Below are positions 11,699 to 23,069 of a DNA stretch of 64,000 nucleotides, in pieces. The stretch spans positions 50,473,094-50,537,093 of the forward strand of contig NC_134830.1 in the NCBI RefSeq assembly GCF_004210375.1, read 5' to 3'. The notes beneath the pieces are model-generated. The model saw only the letters and a list, made by a program, of their open reading frames with translations. It had not been told where the DNA came from and did no database searches. This DNA is from Tachypleus tridentatus (lineage: Eukaryota; Arthropoda; Merostomata; Xiphosura; Limulidae). Position 1 is the stretch's first letter, and each line of letters starts with the position of its first letter. Made by a program: the position numbers and the translations under genes.

Positions 11699-12519
11699 TA
11701 TTTTATGAAACTAAGATTTAAGTTGTTTACCAGCTTATAAATGACAGGTAGCAAAATGTTAAGATATATTAGTAGCAGTGACTTAGCTGGCGTGAGATAT
11801 TACTGGGTTTAGGCGAAAAATAAGATAATCTATACGTGTACATGTATGTGAGTGTACTTAATATCAACCTCCAATAAGAGCAAGTTCCCATTTAGAGTGA
11901 AACTAACAATTAATCTTATGATGAGTACAACTAATTAAATATACTTTTTCTCACTTTTTTGCTTATAAAGATCGCAAAGTCTATTGAGTGTTCTCCTGCA
12001 CCCTTTCTGCGTTTAATGCGATCAGTTCATCTCTTTATGCTAATAAAAACAAAATCCCTATTTTTTAACACCTTTCAAAGTTTTGGAATTGTTTTATAGA
12101 CCAGGTTAAGCGTTGTTTTCAAAAAAGTGGGGAATTTTAGGTCTTAACATGATTATCAAACTATTGATGAAAGCAACGATTTCTGGACTTTCTAATTATC
12201 AGCTAATTACAAGCTTTCTAAGGATTTAGTTTTAAATCACTTAAAGCATTTCTCAAAATTTTGTAGGCTTATTTACAGAGTTAAACTTTATCATCATATT
12301 GTATATGTAACTGAAAACACCAGGTTTTGTAGAAGAGTATTAGAAAGTACTAGGCTTAACATATGCAGTTTCTAGACTTTTGTTTTAATTTCAGGCACAT
12401 TAAGCCACGTTACATATTTTTAAGATGTCACCTGTAAGAGATAGAAGTGAGATTAAAACCAAAGTTATTGAACAACAAGTGAAAGATGGGGAAGAGATTT
12501 TAAATAAGACTGCAAACAC
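11699..12519. other. Unassigned AT-rich DNA
   Basis: Nothing recognised beyond AT-rich sequence. Confidence 0.5.
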
Positions 12520-12642
12520 CCCCTCTAGTGGCACAGCGGTATGTCTGCAGACTTATAATGCTAGAACCCGGTTTTGATACCTGTGGTGGGCAGAGCACAG
12601 ATAGCCCTTTGTGTAGCTTTGTGGAAAATAACAAACAAACAA
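12520..12642 (+). repeat. SINE family 2b
   Basis: Head CTAGTGGCACAGCGGTATGT, a B-box-like GGTTTTGATACC, then GCAGAGCACAGATAGCCC and TGTGTAGCTTTGTG, ending in AACAAACAAACAA. Confidence 0.8.
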
Positions 12643-12951
12643 TTAGACTACAAAAGGTTATTGCAGAGTCTGGTCTGAAATTTAGAGGAATTAGTAAGCA
12701 AGAAAGAGTTAGGTATTTATGATAGTGTTTGAAGAGAGATACATGATATAACGTATGGCCTGAAGAAATTGAGGTTCATGATTCAGCCGCCAGGAAAAGT
12801 AGGTTCTGAATTTGTGCAAACTTTATGGATTTTATCAATGTTAATAAATCCAAGCTTCGAAATGCAATACGTGTTGGAAGGAAACTGTCATAAGTTACAG
12901 TTCTATATTTAGACCTAAATCCTAAAAATTGATCACGTCGAGTTGGTTTGA

Positions 12952-13170
12952 ATTTTGCGCAAAGTTACACAGAAGCTATTTGTCTTCCCCCTTTTAGCAG
13001 CGATAGATGAAAAGCAGCACCTACCGCATACTCCTGGTCTACTCTTTTACCAACGAATACTGGGATTAGCCGTCACTTTATAACGTCCCAACGGCAGAAA
13101 GGGGAAATGTTCGATGTGACGGGGATTCGAACCCAAAACCACTAGACCGATCATATCGGACACGGAGAAT
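12952..13170 (-). repeat. SINE family 1, diverged copy
   Basis: Tail GAATTTTGCGCAAAGTTACA at the left, CTCTTTTACCAACGAATA in the core and GGGGATTCGAACCC (B box) at the right. The head is decayed. Confidence 0.8.
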
Positions 13171-13343
13171 AAAACATTAGTGATGAAAAAGCTATCCAGT
13201 TCCAAAAAGTCATTGCCCAACAACCCACTTAAGAAACATCAGTGTTACACACACGTGATACGACGAAAATTCGTAGAAACTCAAAGAAGAGTTGGAAAAT
13301 TTTAGGCACGTCGTCCGTGGTCCGCCGTGGGCAAGAAAAACAG

Positions 13344-13624
13344 TTTGTTTTGTTTGTTTTTTTGAATTTCGCACAAAGCTACTCGAGGACTATCAGCGCT
13401 AGCCGTCCCTAATTTAGTAGTGTAAGACTAGAGGGAAGGCAGCTATTCACCACCACCCACTGCCAACTCTTGGGCTACTCTTTTACCAACGAATAGTGGG
13501 ATTGACCGCACATTACAACGCCCCCACGGCTGAAAGGGCGGGCATGTTTGGTGCGATCGGGATTCGAACCCGCGACCCTCGGATTACGAGTCGAACGCCT
13601 TAACACGCCTGACCATGCCGGGCC
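13344..13624 (-). repeat. SINE family 1 (subfamily A), with near-perfect target duplication
   Basis: Full-length copy from the T-rich tail end (left) to GGGCCCGGCATGG (head, right). The flanks CAAGAAAAACAG (13,332-13,343) and CAAGAAGAACAG (13,625-13,636) look like a 12-bp target-site duplication with one change. Confidence 0.9.
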
Positions 13625-13681
13625 CAAGAAGAACAGAACTGTTCGACATCCCAAACGATGAAATCCAATAAACGAAAAAAC

Positions 13682-14036
13682 AAAACAAGCTGTATATGTA
13701 TTATATGATGATAAATAAGCTGTATATGTATTATATGATGATAAACAAAACAAGCTGTATATGTATTATATGATGATAAACAAAACAAGCTGTATATGTA
13801 TTATATGATGATAAACAAAACAAGCTGTATATGTATTATATGATGATAAACAAGCTGTATATGTATTATATGATTATAAACAAAACAAGCTGTATATGTA
13901 TTATATGATGATAAACAAGCTGTATATGTATTATATGATGATAAACAAGCTGTATATGTATTATATGATGATAAACAAGCTGTATATGTATTATGTGATG
14001 ATAAACAAGCTGTATATGTATTATATGATGAATTTT
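13682..14036. repeat. Minisatellite, 11 copies of a 30/35-bp unit
   Basis: The unit contains AAGCTGTATATGTATTATAT followed by GATGATAAAC. Unit starts fall at 13,686, 13,716, 13,751, 13,786, 13,821, 13,851, 13,886, 13,916, 13,946, 13,976 and 14,006, so spacing is either 30 or 35. The 35-bp form carries one extra ACAAA-type 5-mer. Apart from that indel the copies are almost identical. Confidence 0.95.
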
Positions 14037-14111
14037 ACAAAAGTAATTCTGCTTATACTGAAGACTTAAATTTTAATGCATCGAGCTTATTTCGTATCTC
14101 TACACTAATAC

Positions 14112-14143
14112 AGTACTTAACACGCTTGGCCATGCCGGGCCAC
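14112..14143 (-). repeat. SINE family 1 head fragment
   Basis: Only the tRNA-like end is present (TTAACACGCTTGGCCATGCC, then GGGCC). Confidence 0.7.
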
Positions 14144-14654
14144 GTTTGTTTGTTTTTCTCTTGTTTTCCATCATCAAAAATCAGCATCATAATTCTGTGA
14201 AATAAAGCAAAACATAGAAAACAAAAATGCAGATTTTAAATTAGGCTTCTGATATTACATACGCTGTTGATTGCAAACTGGATCGATGGTATATGCAGTG
14301 CTGCTTTGTAGTATGCTACGTTGTAAGATAATGTTGTATGAAACAGTTACTATACCATATTTCTGTACATACGGTTCTGTGGCTAGCTTGTTATAATGTA
14401 GTGACATCTTTGGATATATGATATTCAACACATTCTAAAATTACTAAATACTTACACCCCCATTACTTAACGGTAAGTCTGATGTTTTTTTCTAACGCTA
14501 AAAATCGGTTTCGATAAACGCAGTGAGCAGAGCACATTATGTAGTCTTGTGCTTAACATTCCTTCAGTGCTCTGAAACCGACTTAACCAGTATGTTTAGA
14601 AAATTTATAACTTCTGTTTTTCAAAATATAATTTTTCTCATATTACATGTTGAC

Positions 14655-14777
14655 GTGTGTGTGTTTTCTTATAACAAAGCCACATCGGGCTATCTTCTGA
14701 GTCCACCGAGGGGAATCAAACCCCTGATTTTAGCGTTGTAGATCCGAAAACTTACCGCTGTACCAGCGAGGGACTCG
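14655..14777 (-). repeat. SINE family 2a
   Basis: Left end TTTTCTTATAACAAAGCCAC (tail), then GAGTCCACCGAGGGGAATC, AAACCCCTGATTTTAGCG, and the head CCGCTGTACCAGCGAGGG at the right. Confidence 0.85.
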
Positions 14778-14832
14778 CATGTTAATGTATAGATGTTTAT
14801 CAAAGCGCTGGTGTCATTTCAAACTTAACACA

Positions 14833-15110
14833 ATTTGTTTGTTTTTGTCTTTTAATTTCGCGCAAAGCTACAGAGAGCTATCTGCGCTAACCGTCCCCAA
14901 TTTAGCAGTATAAGACTAGAGAGAAGACAACTAGTCATCACCACCCACCGCCAACGCTTGGACTACTCTTTTACCAAAGAATAGCGGATTGACTGTTATA
15001 TTATAACGCGCCCACGGCTGAAAGGGCGAGCATGTTTCGTGTGACGGGGATTTGAATCCGCAACCCTCAGATTACGGATCGAGGGCCTTAACCACCTGGC
15101 CATGTCGTGC
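14833..15110 (-). repeat. SINE family 1 (subfamily A)
   Basis: Complete, moderately diverged copy: tail AATTTCGCGCAAAGCTACAG, core, then GGGGATTTGAATCC and a head ending CACCTGGCCATGTCGTGC. It abuts a family 2b copy. Confidence 0.88.
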
Positions 15111-15116
15111 ATTATA

Positions 15117-15222
15117 AACACAAAGTTACGCGATGGCTATCTGTGTTTTACCCACCGTGGGTATCGAAACCCTGTTTTAGAGTTGTAAATCCACATACAT
15201 GCCGCTTCTGCAATGTGGAGTT
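15117..15222 (-). repeat. SINE family 2b
   Basis: CACAAAGTTACGCGATGGCT (tail), ACCCACCGTGGGTATCGAAA, then a decayed head (CATGCCGCTTCTGCAA). Confidence 0.7.
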
Positions 15223-15290
15223 CTTTATTATATATATACTGTTCACCATTAAAAGCACTACTGAATATAATATTTTTTTCACAATACATT

Positions 15291-15590
15291 ACTAACTCTT
15301 GTTTGTTTGTTTTGGAATTTCGCACAAAGCTACTCGAGGGCTATCTGTGCTAGCCGTCCCTAATTTAGCAGTGTAAGACTAGAGGGAAGGCAGCTCATCA
15401 TCACCACCCACCGCCAACTCTTGGGCTACTCTTTTACCAACGAAAAGTGGGATTGACCGTCACATTATAACACCCCCACGGCTGGGAGGGCGAGCATGTT
15501 TGGCGCGACTCGGGCGCGAACCCGCGACCCTCAGATTACGAAGCGCACGCCTTAACGCGCTAGGCCATGCCAGGCCCACTAACTCTTGTT
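15291..15590 (-). repeat. SINE family 1 (subfamily B) with perfect 13-bp target duplication
   Basis: SINE body at 15,304-15,577, flanked by exact ACTAACTCTTGTT duplications at 15,291-15,303 and 15,578-15,590. Subfamily B marks: GGGCGCGAACCC in place of the GATTCGAACCC B box, and GGCTGGGAGGGCGAGC. Full length including the head (TTAACGCGCTAGGCCATGCC). Confidence 0.95.
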
Positions 15591-18120
15591 GTTTTCGTCC
15601 AGTATGGATGTTAGGGTTAGGGTTGTTTTCTTTTGAATTTTGTTAAGAAGATGATCTAGGAAGGTTGAAACGTTTTTCGCTCCTTATTATTAAGCCGTTC
15701 TGAGGTAAATTTGTACCTGCATGTATTTATAACTAGCAACAGAAAAATCTAAATCTATTAAGCCCTCTAGCAGCAACAGTATCATAAATAAATAGAAACA
15801 CTTGGAAGACTCCAATAAGATAACGTGAATAATATTACTTAAGCCTAGCACAACAATCAAACAGCGTAGGTAACGTATGATTTGTACAAAGTTACATGAC
15901 AAACTTCTTATAATTATTACTTTTATAGTATTAACTTTTAACGCTCTGGTTATGAAAACTAAATAATTATTAAGTATAAAATCACTAAATAAACTAAATA
16001 ATAACTATTAAGTGAAGCAGTCTTGAATATACAACTCTGACACTTTGTTCAACTACCAAAGCAGTCACGTTGCTCCTCCTGTATTTCTTAGATAAAAAAG
16101 ATGTCTTTCAATGAAGTACTCTTGCTGTCTTATGACTCGACTTTTATTACATTTTATACCGGACTTACTCATGCTAAACAAGGCTCGTCAGTGACATGGC
16201 TTTAGTTTGTCTCTTTGTTCAAGTGAATTCGAAATTTAGCAATTCGATAAAAAATGGTCTAAGTAACAGTTTAGCCAGTGCTGAGTTACTTCGATAGTCT
16301 AAGCATATGTCACAGCACACTAAGTCTTAATGCTTGAACTTTTGTTTCTTAAATAATTCTACATTCTAAGATCTCTTTTGCTTTGTCGTGGCCACACACA
16401 GTTGCCAATATGGAAGTTCGTGTATGTCAGCTAATGTAAATCCCAACCACTGTAAAGTTCTGTGGAAATCTCTGTGCACCGACTGCAAATCAGATATATG
16501 ATTAACAGTCACTGCTGCTGCTGTTTCCAGTTACACTGTGTTCAGAATGTGGGTCTTCAGGTAAAAGACAAGTTCACATCATTAGCCAAGGCAGTTTGTC
16601 TGTTTCGTTCTTGCTGGTCTTATCTATGATAAAAAAAAAGTCATGTCCCTGCAATGTTTTATCCAACATGAAATAATCGCTTCCAGGTTTGGAATTTCAC
16701 CAGCCGTAACAGAGAAACATAATGAATAATGAATTAATGCAATACACATAATGACAGCAGCACTAGAAAAAATGCTGCATTTACGTGAAGTTCTTTCAAA
16801 CAGTAACCGAATTATGAGTTGTTGCTATATGGTTCTTGCAGGCAATTGTATCCCTCCGTAATAATACTGGAATCTGTATCCAGGGCAAATGGACAGTCAA
16901 ATCTTGAGAATGCTAACACTAGAGCTTAAAATGAAGTATGTGTTTTAAGTTTAGTAGTCAGTTCAGACAATGGTGCAGCTATCTTGGAGAAATTGACCAA
17001 AATGTCAATATGAGTACACAAAGCTTAGAAAATGGTAAAGTATTTTAACCCTGGTAAGGACCAGTTTCTGACTACCATAACGTTTGCAGGATCAGTAAGT
17101 ATAGCATTTATTTACAGAATATGTTTCATACGTCCACACATTCCTGGATTCATTATCAAACCTATCTTTCTGTGTAATGAGAAATTGTACCCAGGTTTTT
17201 AAAAACAGACTGGAACGTGCAATCAAACATCAAGATATACATAAATTAAAGCATCTCTTCCATTGGATTCTTCTGAAAGAAAGTATATGTTACTGCAGCA
17301 CAATTGTGAAAGGGAACACGGAAAATCCTTACTACCCACTGGTTATTAGTATGACTGTGTATAGTTACTTTTGATAAGAAAACTATAGGTTAAACTTCGG
17401 TTCTTCAAGGCAAAGTTACCTTTTGAAGGTTTTTCGTTCTTGAAGACTATGAGCCATTAAAACTACCACTGTAAGTTTTTTTTCCCCTCTCTGTCTTAAA
17501 GCTAACTTTTCAAACTTATTTGCACACAAACACCTTCTGTCAGGACTTAAATATCTTTAATATCTATATGGTGTTATACTGTGACTTTTGGAGACCTATA
17601 ATGAATTTATCAACAAGAATATTGCCACAATCTACAATATCTGTACTATATGCTTTTCATTTCATAGGCGAAACAAATCATCCACAAAAGTGACTAAACT
17701 CTTCTTGATGGATTTCTTTTATGGGTCGAACGTTGAATTCGTTTCATGTATAGCTCAGTTTGCAACAGGTTTGAAACAGTGCCATATCTAAGCTGTGATA
17801 CAAGCCTCAATTATCAAGCTATCCCATCAAAAAGATAAACAGAGTAAAGAAATGGTTAATTTACTTAGCATCAGGCATTACACTACCTTTCCCTAAGCTC
17901 AACCATTTCTGGCAGGTAACTAACTCAAATATTTAATGCAGCAATCGGGGTCCTCTTTATTAATTGCCTTGAATGTCAAAAAGTACTTTGTTTAATTTCA
18001 CAAACAGTAATTTCCAGTACCTCTGTTAGTTTCTCACCAACATGTGACTCAGACAGCCACGATATCAGGCTACCTTTCATTAATGAAACCCAAAGACATG
18101 TGGCCCTTGATTTCGATCAA
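15591..18120. other. Unassigned stretch
   Basis: About 2.5 kb with no recognised gene or repeat. A two-unit TTAGGG string at about 15,611 is too short to be telomeric. Short open frames at 17,177-17,374 and 17,588-17,791 have no motif or splice support. Confidence 0.5.
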
Positions 18121-18262
18121 TGGCCTTCCGTGACTAGGAGGTTATGGCGCTCGATTCGTAATCTGAAGGTCGTGGGTTCGAATCCCAGTAACACCAAAGA
18201 TGAGAGACTTTCACCCACAGGGGCATTATAATATGATGTCCAATCATACTAAAGCTCATCTG
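18121..18262 (+). repeat. SINE family 1, head half
   Basis: Head at the left (GACTAGGAGGTTATGGCGCT), B box GGTTCGAATCCC, then a diverged start of the core. No tail is present. Confidence 0.8.
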
Positions 18263-19111
18263 AATTCAACAGGTGAGCTCAATTTCTTTATCCACTTAAC
18301 AGCATTACCTAGAAACCTTTTCTCCCCTACAACATTGCTCAACTATTGTATTCAATCAACATCATGACTGGGTAACAAAAGGAATTTCAGTTCCAATTTT
18401 TTTAACCTGGATGTTGTACATATTACTACAATATCCCTGCAAACAGAAGATATATCACCTGTTATAGAGAACAAAAAACGAAGCAACTGCAACAAAATAA
18501 TTTTAAGAATTTTCTCAGCCACATGTTCCCACCACAATAACACTGAAACTAAATAGCCATTTTTTAAATTTATGTACCACTGAAGAATATTTAAAAATAT
18601 ATATGCCCATACCTACAAACATGGTTTTTCAGGACATATTTGGCTTTTTCTCTCATAAATCAGAATAAAAGGTAAAATTAATCAAAGCATTTTTCACAAA
18701 TTAATATGGACCACCAATATTTCTATAAAAATATTCAAAACAAACCATTTATTTAATTTGAAATGATAAATCCAGAAAACAGAAATTTCCTTCATTCTAA
18801 AAGGTCACATTATATTTGTTAAGAAAATTGTGAAGAAGAAATTTCATCATCTACTAAAAATTATTAAAAATATTGGAGTATGTCTAAACGTTAAAAAAAC
18901 TAATTTTTGTTATTATGCATGAGACCTTGTTGATAACGTGGCAGGTGTGTAGCTATTACTATACAGCAGAACGAGTCTTTGTTTTCTTCTTCGTAAACAA
19001 AAATGTGTAACTTTTCTTCTACACAAAGAATTTTAGTAACTTACATAAAAGTCCAGTATATATAAATAAAAATCTTACGATAGTGGAACTTTTAAGAAAT
19101 TCAGGTGTGTC
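18263..19111. other. Unassigned AT-rich DNA
   Basis: Nothing recognised. Confidence 0.5.
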
Positions 19112-19192
19112 TTTTTTTTTTTTAATTTCGCGCAAAGCCACTCGATGGCTGTCTGCGCTAGCCGTCCCTAATTTAGCACTGTAAGACTAGAC
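19112..19192 (-). repeat. SINE family 1 tail fragment
   Basis: TAATTTCGCGCAAAGCCACT, then GCTAGCCGTCCCTAATTTAG and TAAGACTAGA. The head and most of the core are missing. Confidence 0.8.
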
Positions 19193-19326
19193 AACAACTG
19201 ACCCTACAAATCTTGCGAAACACGACCAAAACACCTATAATATTTTAACGCATAGTGCTATTTAATCAACATTAGTGATTCATCAGCCAAATACGAAATG
19301 TTCAAATTATTTTTAGGTTGATTGAT

Positions 19327-19592
19327 GGATTGAATTTCGCACAAAGCTACTCGAGGGCTATCTACGCAAGCCGTCCCTAATTTTGCAGTGTAAGACTAGA
19401 AGGAAGGCAGCTAGTCATCACCACCCACCGCCAACTCTGGGGCTACTCTTTACCAACGAATAGTGGGATTGACCGTAACATTATAACGCCACCACGGCTG
19501 AAAGGGCGAGCATGTCTGATGCGAGTGGGATGCGAACCCGCGACCCTCAGATTACGAGTCGCACGCCTTAACACGCTTGGCGATGCCGGGCC
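19327..19592 (-). repeat. SINE family 1 (intermediate subfamily)
   Basis: Complete copy whose B-box region reads GGGATGCGAACCC, between subfamilies A and B. It ends ACACGCTTGGCGATGCCGGG. Confidence 0.9.
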
Positions 19593-19761
19593 TCCATGAA
19601 CTATAACAGCATGAATTAGTGAATGTTTTTTATATATAATTTTTTTATAGAAAAGAATGTTTCCCAAACCTCTTCTTGACCATATTCTGTCTTTGATGTA
19701 ATAGTCAATGTTTTTTAGATGATTGTGTTAATGATTTAAATTTTAACTGATATTCAACTTC

Positions 19762-19783
19762 TATATATATATATATATATATA
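19762..19783. repeat. (TA)n microsatellite
   Basis: About 11 uninterrupted TA dinucleotides. Confidence 0.9.
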
Positions 19784-19995
19784 AAGAAATTTAATTAATA
19801 TTTTTTGTACTTTAAAGGGAGCATAGAATTCTGCCTGTGGCTGAAAATCTAATGACAGTGTTATATACTCTTATAATCCAACAAGTTTTTAAAATATATG
19901 AATTTTGCCATTGGCTCATAGCAAGCTCTGACATTTGGTCTAGAATAAAGAATAATATATGTATACTATACATGTTTCCATTGTTTAATTTTCAG

Positions 19996-20154
19996 GCTAC
20001 AGTCGCCAGAGGAGAGAATACATCTCTCTCTCGTCATGCCAAGATGTATTTGAGAGAAAAAGATGAGGGAATTGATCAATTGTGTCAACAAATACGCCAG
20101 TTGAGAGTGGAATTTGCAGAAATGAAGCCCAAGGTGGTTCAAAGTGCTAACATG
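19996..20154 (+). CDS. Candidate internal exon of an unrecognised coiled-coil protein
   Basis: A 159-nt segment preceded by a T-rich tract and TTTTCAG, and followed by GTGTGA as a plausible but non-optimal donor. It reads through as 53 codons in phase 0 at both ends: ATVARGENTSLSRHAKMYL, then REKDEGIDQLCQQIRQLRVE and FAEMKPKVVQSANM. The second half has hydrophobic residues at heptad spacing (I..L..I..L..F) and many charged residues, so it should form a coiled coil. Codon use is balanced and there is no stop, unlike the surrounding DNA. I do not recognise the protein, and no neighbouring exon was identified in the window. If real, this window lies largely in introns of its gene. Confidence 0.5.
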
Positions 20155-20580
20155 GTGTGATTCCATAATTCTTTTTTTACACTGGTGCAACTTTAGACTT
20201 GTAGTACACATACTTTTATTTGTGTCAGTACATAGATCTTTGTACAATACAAATTCATACTTTCATCTAGCTTTTACTGGAAATCAGTTAAATACATTTT
20301 AATCTTAATACAGCATAGTGACGTGTTTGTTTTAACTATGTTTGCCTTTTATTGATGTTTTAATGAAACAGATAGCAGCAGCTAAATACATAATATACTA
20401 TAAGTTTTTATGAGTTATCTAAACTAAGTGTGCATGTAAAAGTCATTTATTGGAGTTCAAGGTGATTACAAATAAAGTGTCACAGTTCAGCACATCAGTG
20501 ATGTCGAGAGAACCCACTTGTAGAGAAATATATATGCAAAAACGGCTCATTTGAGTTCAGAAAATATTTTACATAGAAGA

Positions 20581-20622
20581 GCGAACAACGTTTCGACCTT
20601 CTTTGGTCATCGTCAGGTTCAC
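20581..20622 (-). ncRNA. Hammerhead-ribozyme-like motif at the Penelope element end
   Basis: Read on the minus strand: GTGAAC (stem I), CTGACGA (the CUGANGA core), T, GACC–AAAGAA–GGTC (stem II hairpin), GAA, ACGT (tiny palindromic stem III), T (cleavage position), GTTCGC (stem I partner). All six stem I pairs form, counting G-U. This is the layout of type I hammerheads known from Penelope-like elements. One extra T before stem II departs from the minimal consensus, so activity is uncertain. Confidence 0.55.
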
Positions 20623-20742
20623 AAAAAAAGAGATAACTGACGGGAAGCTGACCACATGTTTAGAAGGGGTTGTGTAACTGAGTGTCGGAATGTAGAGGGC
20701 GGTGTTAGATATTTAAATACATAATTCATTTATTTTATTATA

Positions 20743-22290
20743 TTAATATAGGTATAAAGGCGTTCCTTTATATTGGTTTATTTTGGGTTTACGTTGTTGT
20801 ATAAGTAAGGCTTCTTTAATTTTGCCTTTGTTTATGTTTGTTTCTTTGTTTAGTATTTTAGTGTTTTCTATGGTTATGTTGTGTTTATTTGACTTGCAGT
20901 GTTCGAAAACATGTGAAGGTGACTTTTTATGTTCTTTGAGTCTGGTTTCCATTTTTCTACTTGTTTCTCCAATAACTGGAATGTCATATTTTGTTACTAG
21001 TTTTTACCAAATGTTGGTTATTTTTCTGCTGATGTCGAGAATATATGGTATGCAGCAGTATATGGTTTCGCGATTTTATGATTCGTGAGATATATTTACT
21101 TTTGTTGGTTGATTTTGCTTTCTGTCTAGGTGTGTGCGTATAATGTTTTCTACGGTTTGTGGAGGAAACTTATTGATGTTGATGAAGAATTGTTTTATTT
21201 TGTTTAATTCATCGTTAATTTTATCTGGTGAGCATAGTTTTATGTCTGTGTTTATTTGGTTTCTTAGTATGTTGAGTTTTTGTTTTATTTTGTGTGCTGA
21301 GTTCCAATGAATGTATAGTCCAGTATGAGTGATTTTTCGGTGGATATCTGTTTTGAATTGTGAATCGGTTCTTGTAATTTTGAGATTAAGAAATGATATT
21401 TGATTGCTTTCTTCCTGTTTACATGTGAAGTTAATGTTGGGATGTATAGAGTTAATGTGATTGAAAAAATTAAGTATGTGTTCTGTAGATTTGAATCCCG
21501 CAACCGTGTCATCTACATATCTGTACCAGTATAGTGGTGGATGTAATGCTGTGTTAATTGCTTGTGTTTCAACTTGTGTCATAAAAATATTGGCTAGAAC
21601 TGGTGATACTGGGTTGCCCATGCTTATAGTTGTGGTTGTTGAAGATGAGTTTGTCTTTATCGTGGTGAGTTCTATGAGGGTTGCTAATTGGTTGCTGGGA
21701 ATTTCTATAGTTGGGTTAGGGTCTCGGATATAGAGTTCTAAGGCTATCTTGCAGGCTTCAGTGGTTGGAACTTCTGTAAAGAGGGATATAACATCGAGAC
21801 TGGCCATTAAGGCTTTATGATTAAGTTGATTTAGATTAGACTTGAAATTAAAAGAGTCTTTGATGAATGAGCTGGCTGATGTTACATATTTGGAGAATGT
21901 CCATGCTATGTATTTACCAAGATTATAATTAAACGATTCATATGTGGACATTATTGGTCGTAATGGACAATCTGGTTTATGAGTTTTGGGATGTCGTATA
22001 TTTGTGGTGTGCGTGAGTCGGTTTTACGTAGGTAGGAATAAAGTGTTTGTGAAATTGTGTTGGCTTTTTTTCATTTTTAGTAATAATTTGTTCAGTTGCG
22101 TCTCGTGTGTCTTTGTTGGATTTGTGTGTATTGGTTTAAATTTGTTCGTGTCTGATAGGATGTTCTTCATTTTTTGGATGTATTCATTCGTGTTCATTAT
22201 GACTATAGCGTTACCTTTATCTGCTTTTAGAATTTTTATGTTTTTGTCTTGTTTTAGGTTTTTAATGGAATTAATGTCTCTATAAAGACT
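20743..22290 (-). pseudogene. Penelope-type RT and GIY-YIG protein, broken
   Basis: RT of the telomerase-related Penelope class. The N-terminal block ILKADKGNAIVI reads to about 22,000, with a frameshift just upstream of THKPDCPLRPIMSTYES. The long open part (21,951-21,076) carries motif A (MASLDVISLFTEVP), motif B (ISMGNPVSPVLANIFM), motif C (YWYRYVDDTVAG) and the family block FLNLKITRTDSQFKTDIHRK, then TH. Two TAA stops (after ISHES at 21,076, and near 21,005) separate it from the nuclease part: KYDIPVIGETSRKMETRLKE, ending PKINQYKGTP. That nuclease has lost residues around the first tyrosine motif but keeps IGETSR and the EH region. It would make a nick and prime cDNA at the target. Inactive as it stands. 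Confidence 0.88.
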
Positions 22291-22410
22291 GAATTCTTTA
22301 ATCAGTTAACAGACGGTTTGTCTGACATATTTTCATTACAATGGTCCTTAACCAATATGAGGAATATCTTTATATTTGCTAAGTTAAATAAAATCATGTA
22401 CTAAATGTAT

Positions 22411-23068
22411 AAAGTACTAAATAATTTATATTTGATCGTATCTTTGTGTAGTTCTACTTTTATTAGATAGGCTTTTTAAAAGATTTTAACAAACAAGTTT
22501 TTAAATCTTCATAACATGTCGATCCTACCTCATTCATTTAATACTAAATTATTATTTAACAGAAACTGAGGAAGAAAAACATTTCTATATTTATTGAAAT
22601 GTTGAGATTTAATACGATCGCATTATATATTTTTGGTAGCATACACAGGATTCAGAATGTTATATTAAAATAAATTTGAACAAGAAAATCAATATCTGGA
22701 AAATAAGGTTATATTAGTAGAGTAACAACAAAGCTACATTTCAACATTATTTAGTATTTAGTATATAGTTTGATGTCACCAGGACTTTGTTACATTTGGT
22801 AAAGTGTGTGATGGCCATGAAAACTAATCATGCACGTGGATTATGAAGATGTGTTCAGATGAAGGATTTTTCAAGATGGAAATAGTCCTTAAATGTAGTT
22901 GAATTGAAAAGCAAGGCAACGTACATCAACATTTTCAACAACTTTCTCTAACACCATATCACTGGTATACCTTCATTAACACTATATTAGTCCTGCATGG
23001 CCAGATGAGTAGACGCTTTATTCCCAATTTGAAGGTGGCTGAAAGTGGAACTAGTTTCATTATGACAT
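22411..23068. other. Unassigned AT-rich DNA
   Basis: No gene recognised. Positions 23,005-23,040 faintly recall a SINE head but are too diverged to call. Confidence 0.4.
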
Positions 23069-23069
23069 T

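Larger units (their letters stand above)
20500..22410 (-). mobile_element. Penelope-like retroelement, degenerate
   Basis: Minus-strand element with, in order, a Penelope N-terminal domain (ILKADKGNAIVIMNTNEY), an RT and a C-terminal GIY-YIG nuclease remnant, then about 120 bp of noncoding end that contains a hammerhead-like motif (20,581-20,622). The upstream limit is unclear. Weak coding similarity reaches about 22,400 and matches another fragment at 30.3 kb (…ENMSDK, …KEFSL). The downstream end at 20,500-20,580 matches terminal fragments at 24.3 kb and, in part, 56.3 kb. Confidence 0.88.

Noticed and set aside
13475..13788. Minus-strand open frames reading repeated NTYTA and YHHIIHIQL peptides
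   Set aside because: They are translations of the minisatellite and the adjacent SINE; unit lengths of 30 and 35 shift the frame, and there is no start context or homology.
13682..14036. CRISPR-like array of regular repeats
   Set aside because: The units are contiguous with no unique spacers and the DNA is eukaryotic; this is a minisatellite.
15605..15625. Telomere-like TTAGGGTTAGGG
   Set aside because: Only two units, adjacent to a SINE target duplication; far too short to be a telomere or an interstitial telomeric array.
21461..22285. Plus-strand open frames antisense to the Penelope element
   Set aside because: The minus strand carries RT motifs in the right order; the plus-strand frames are shadows.
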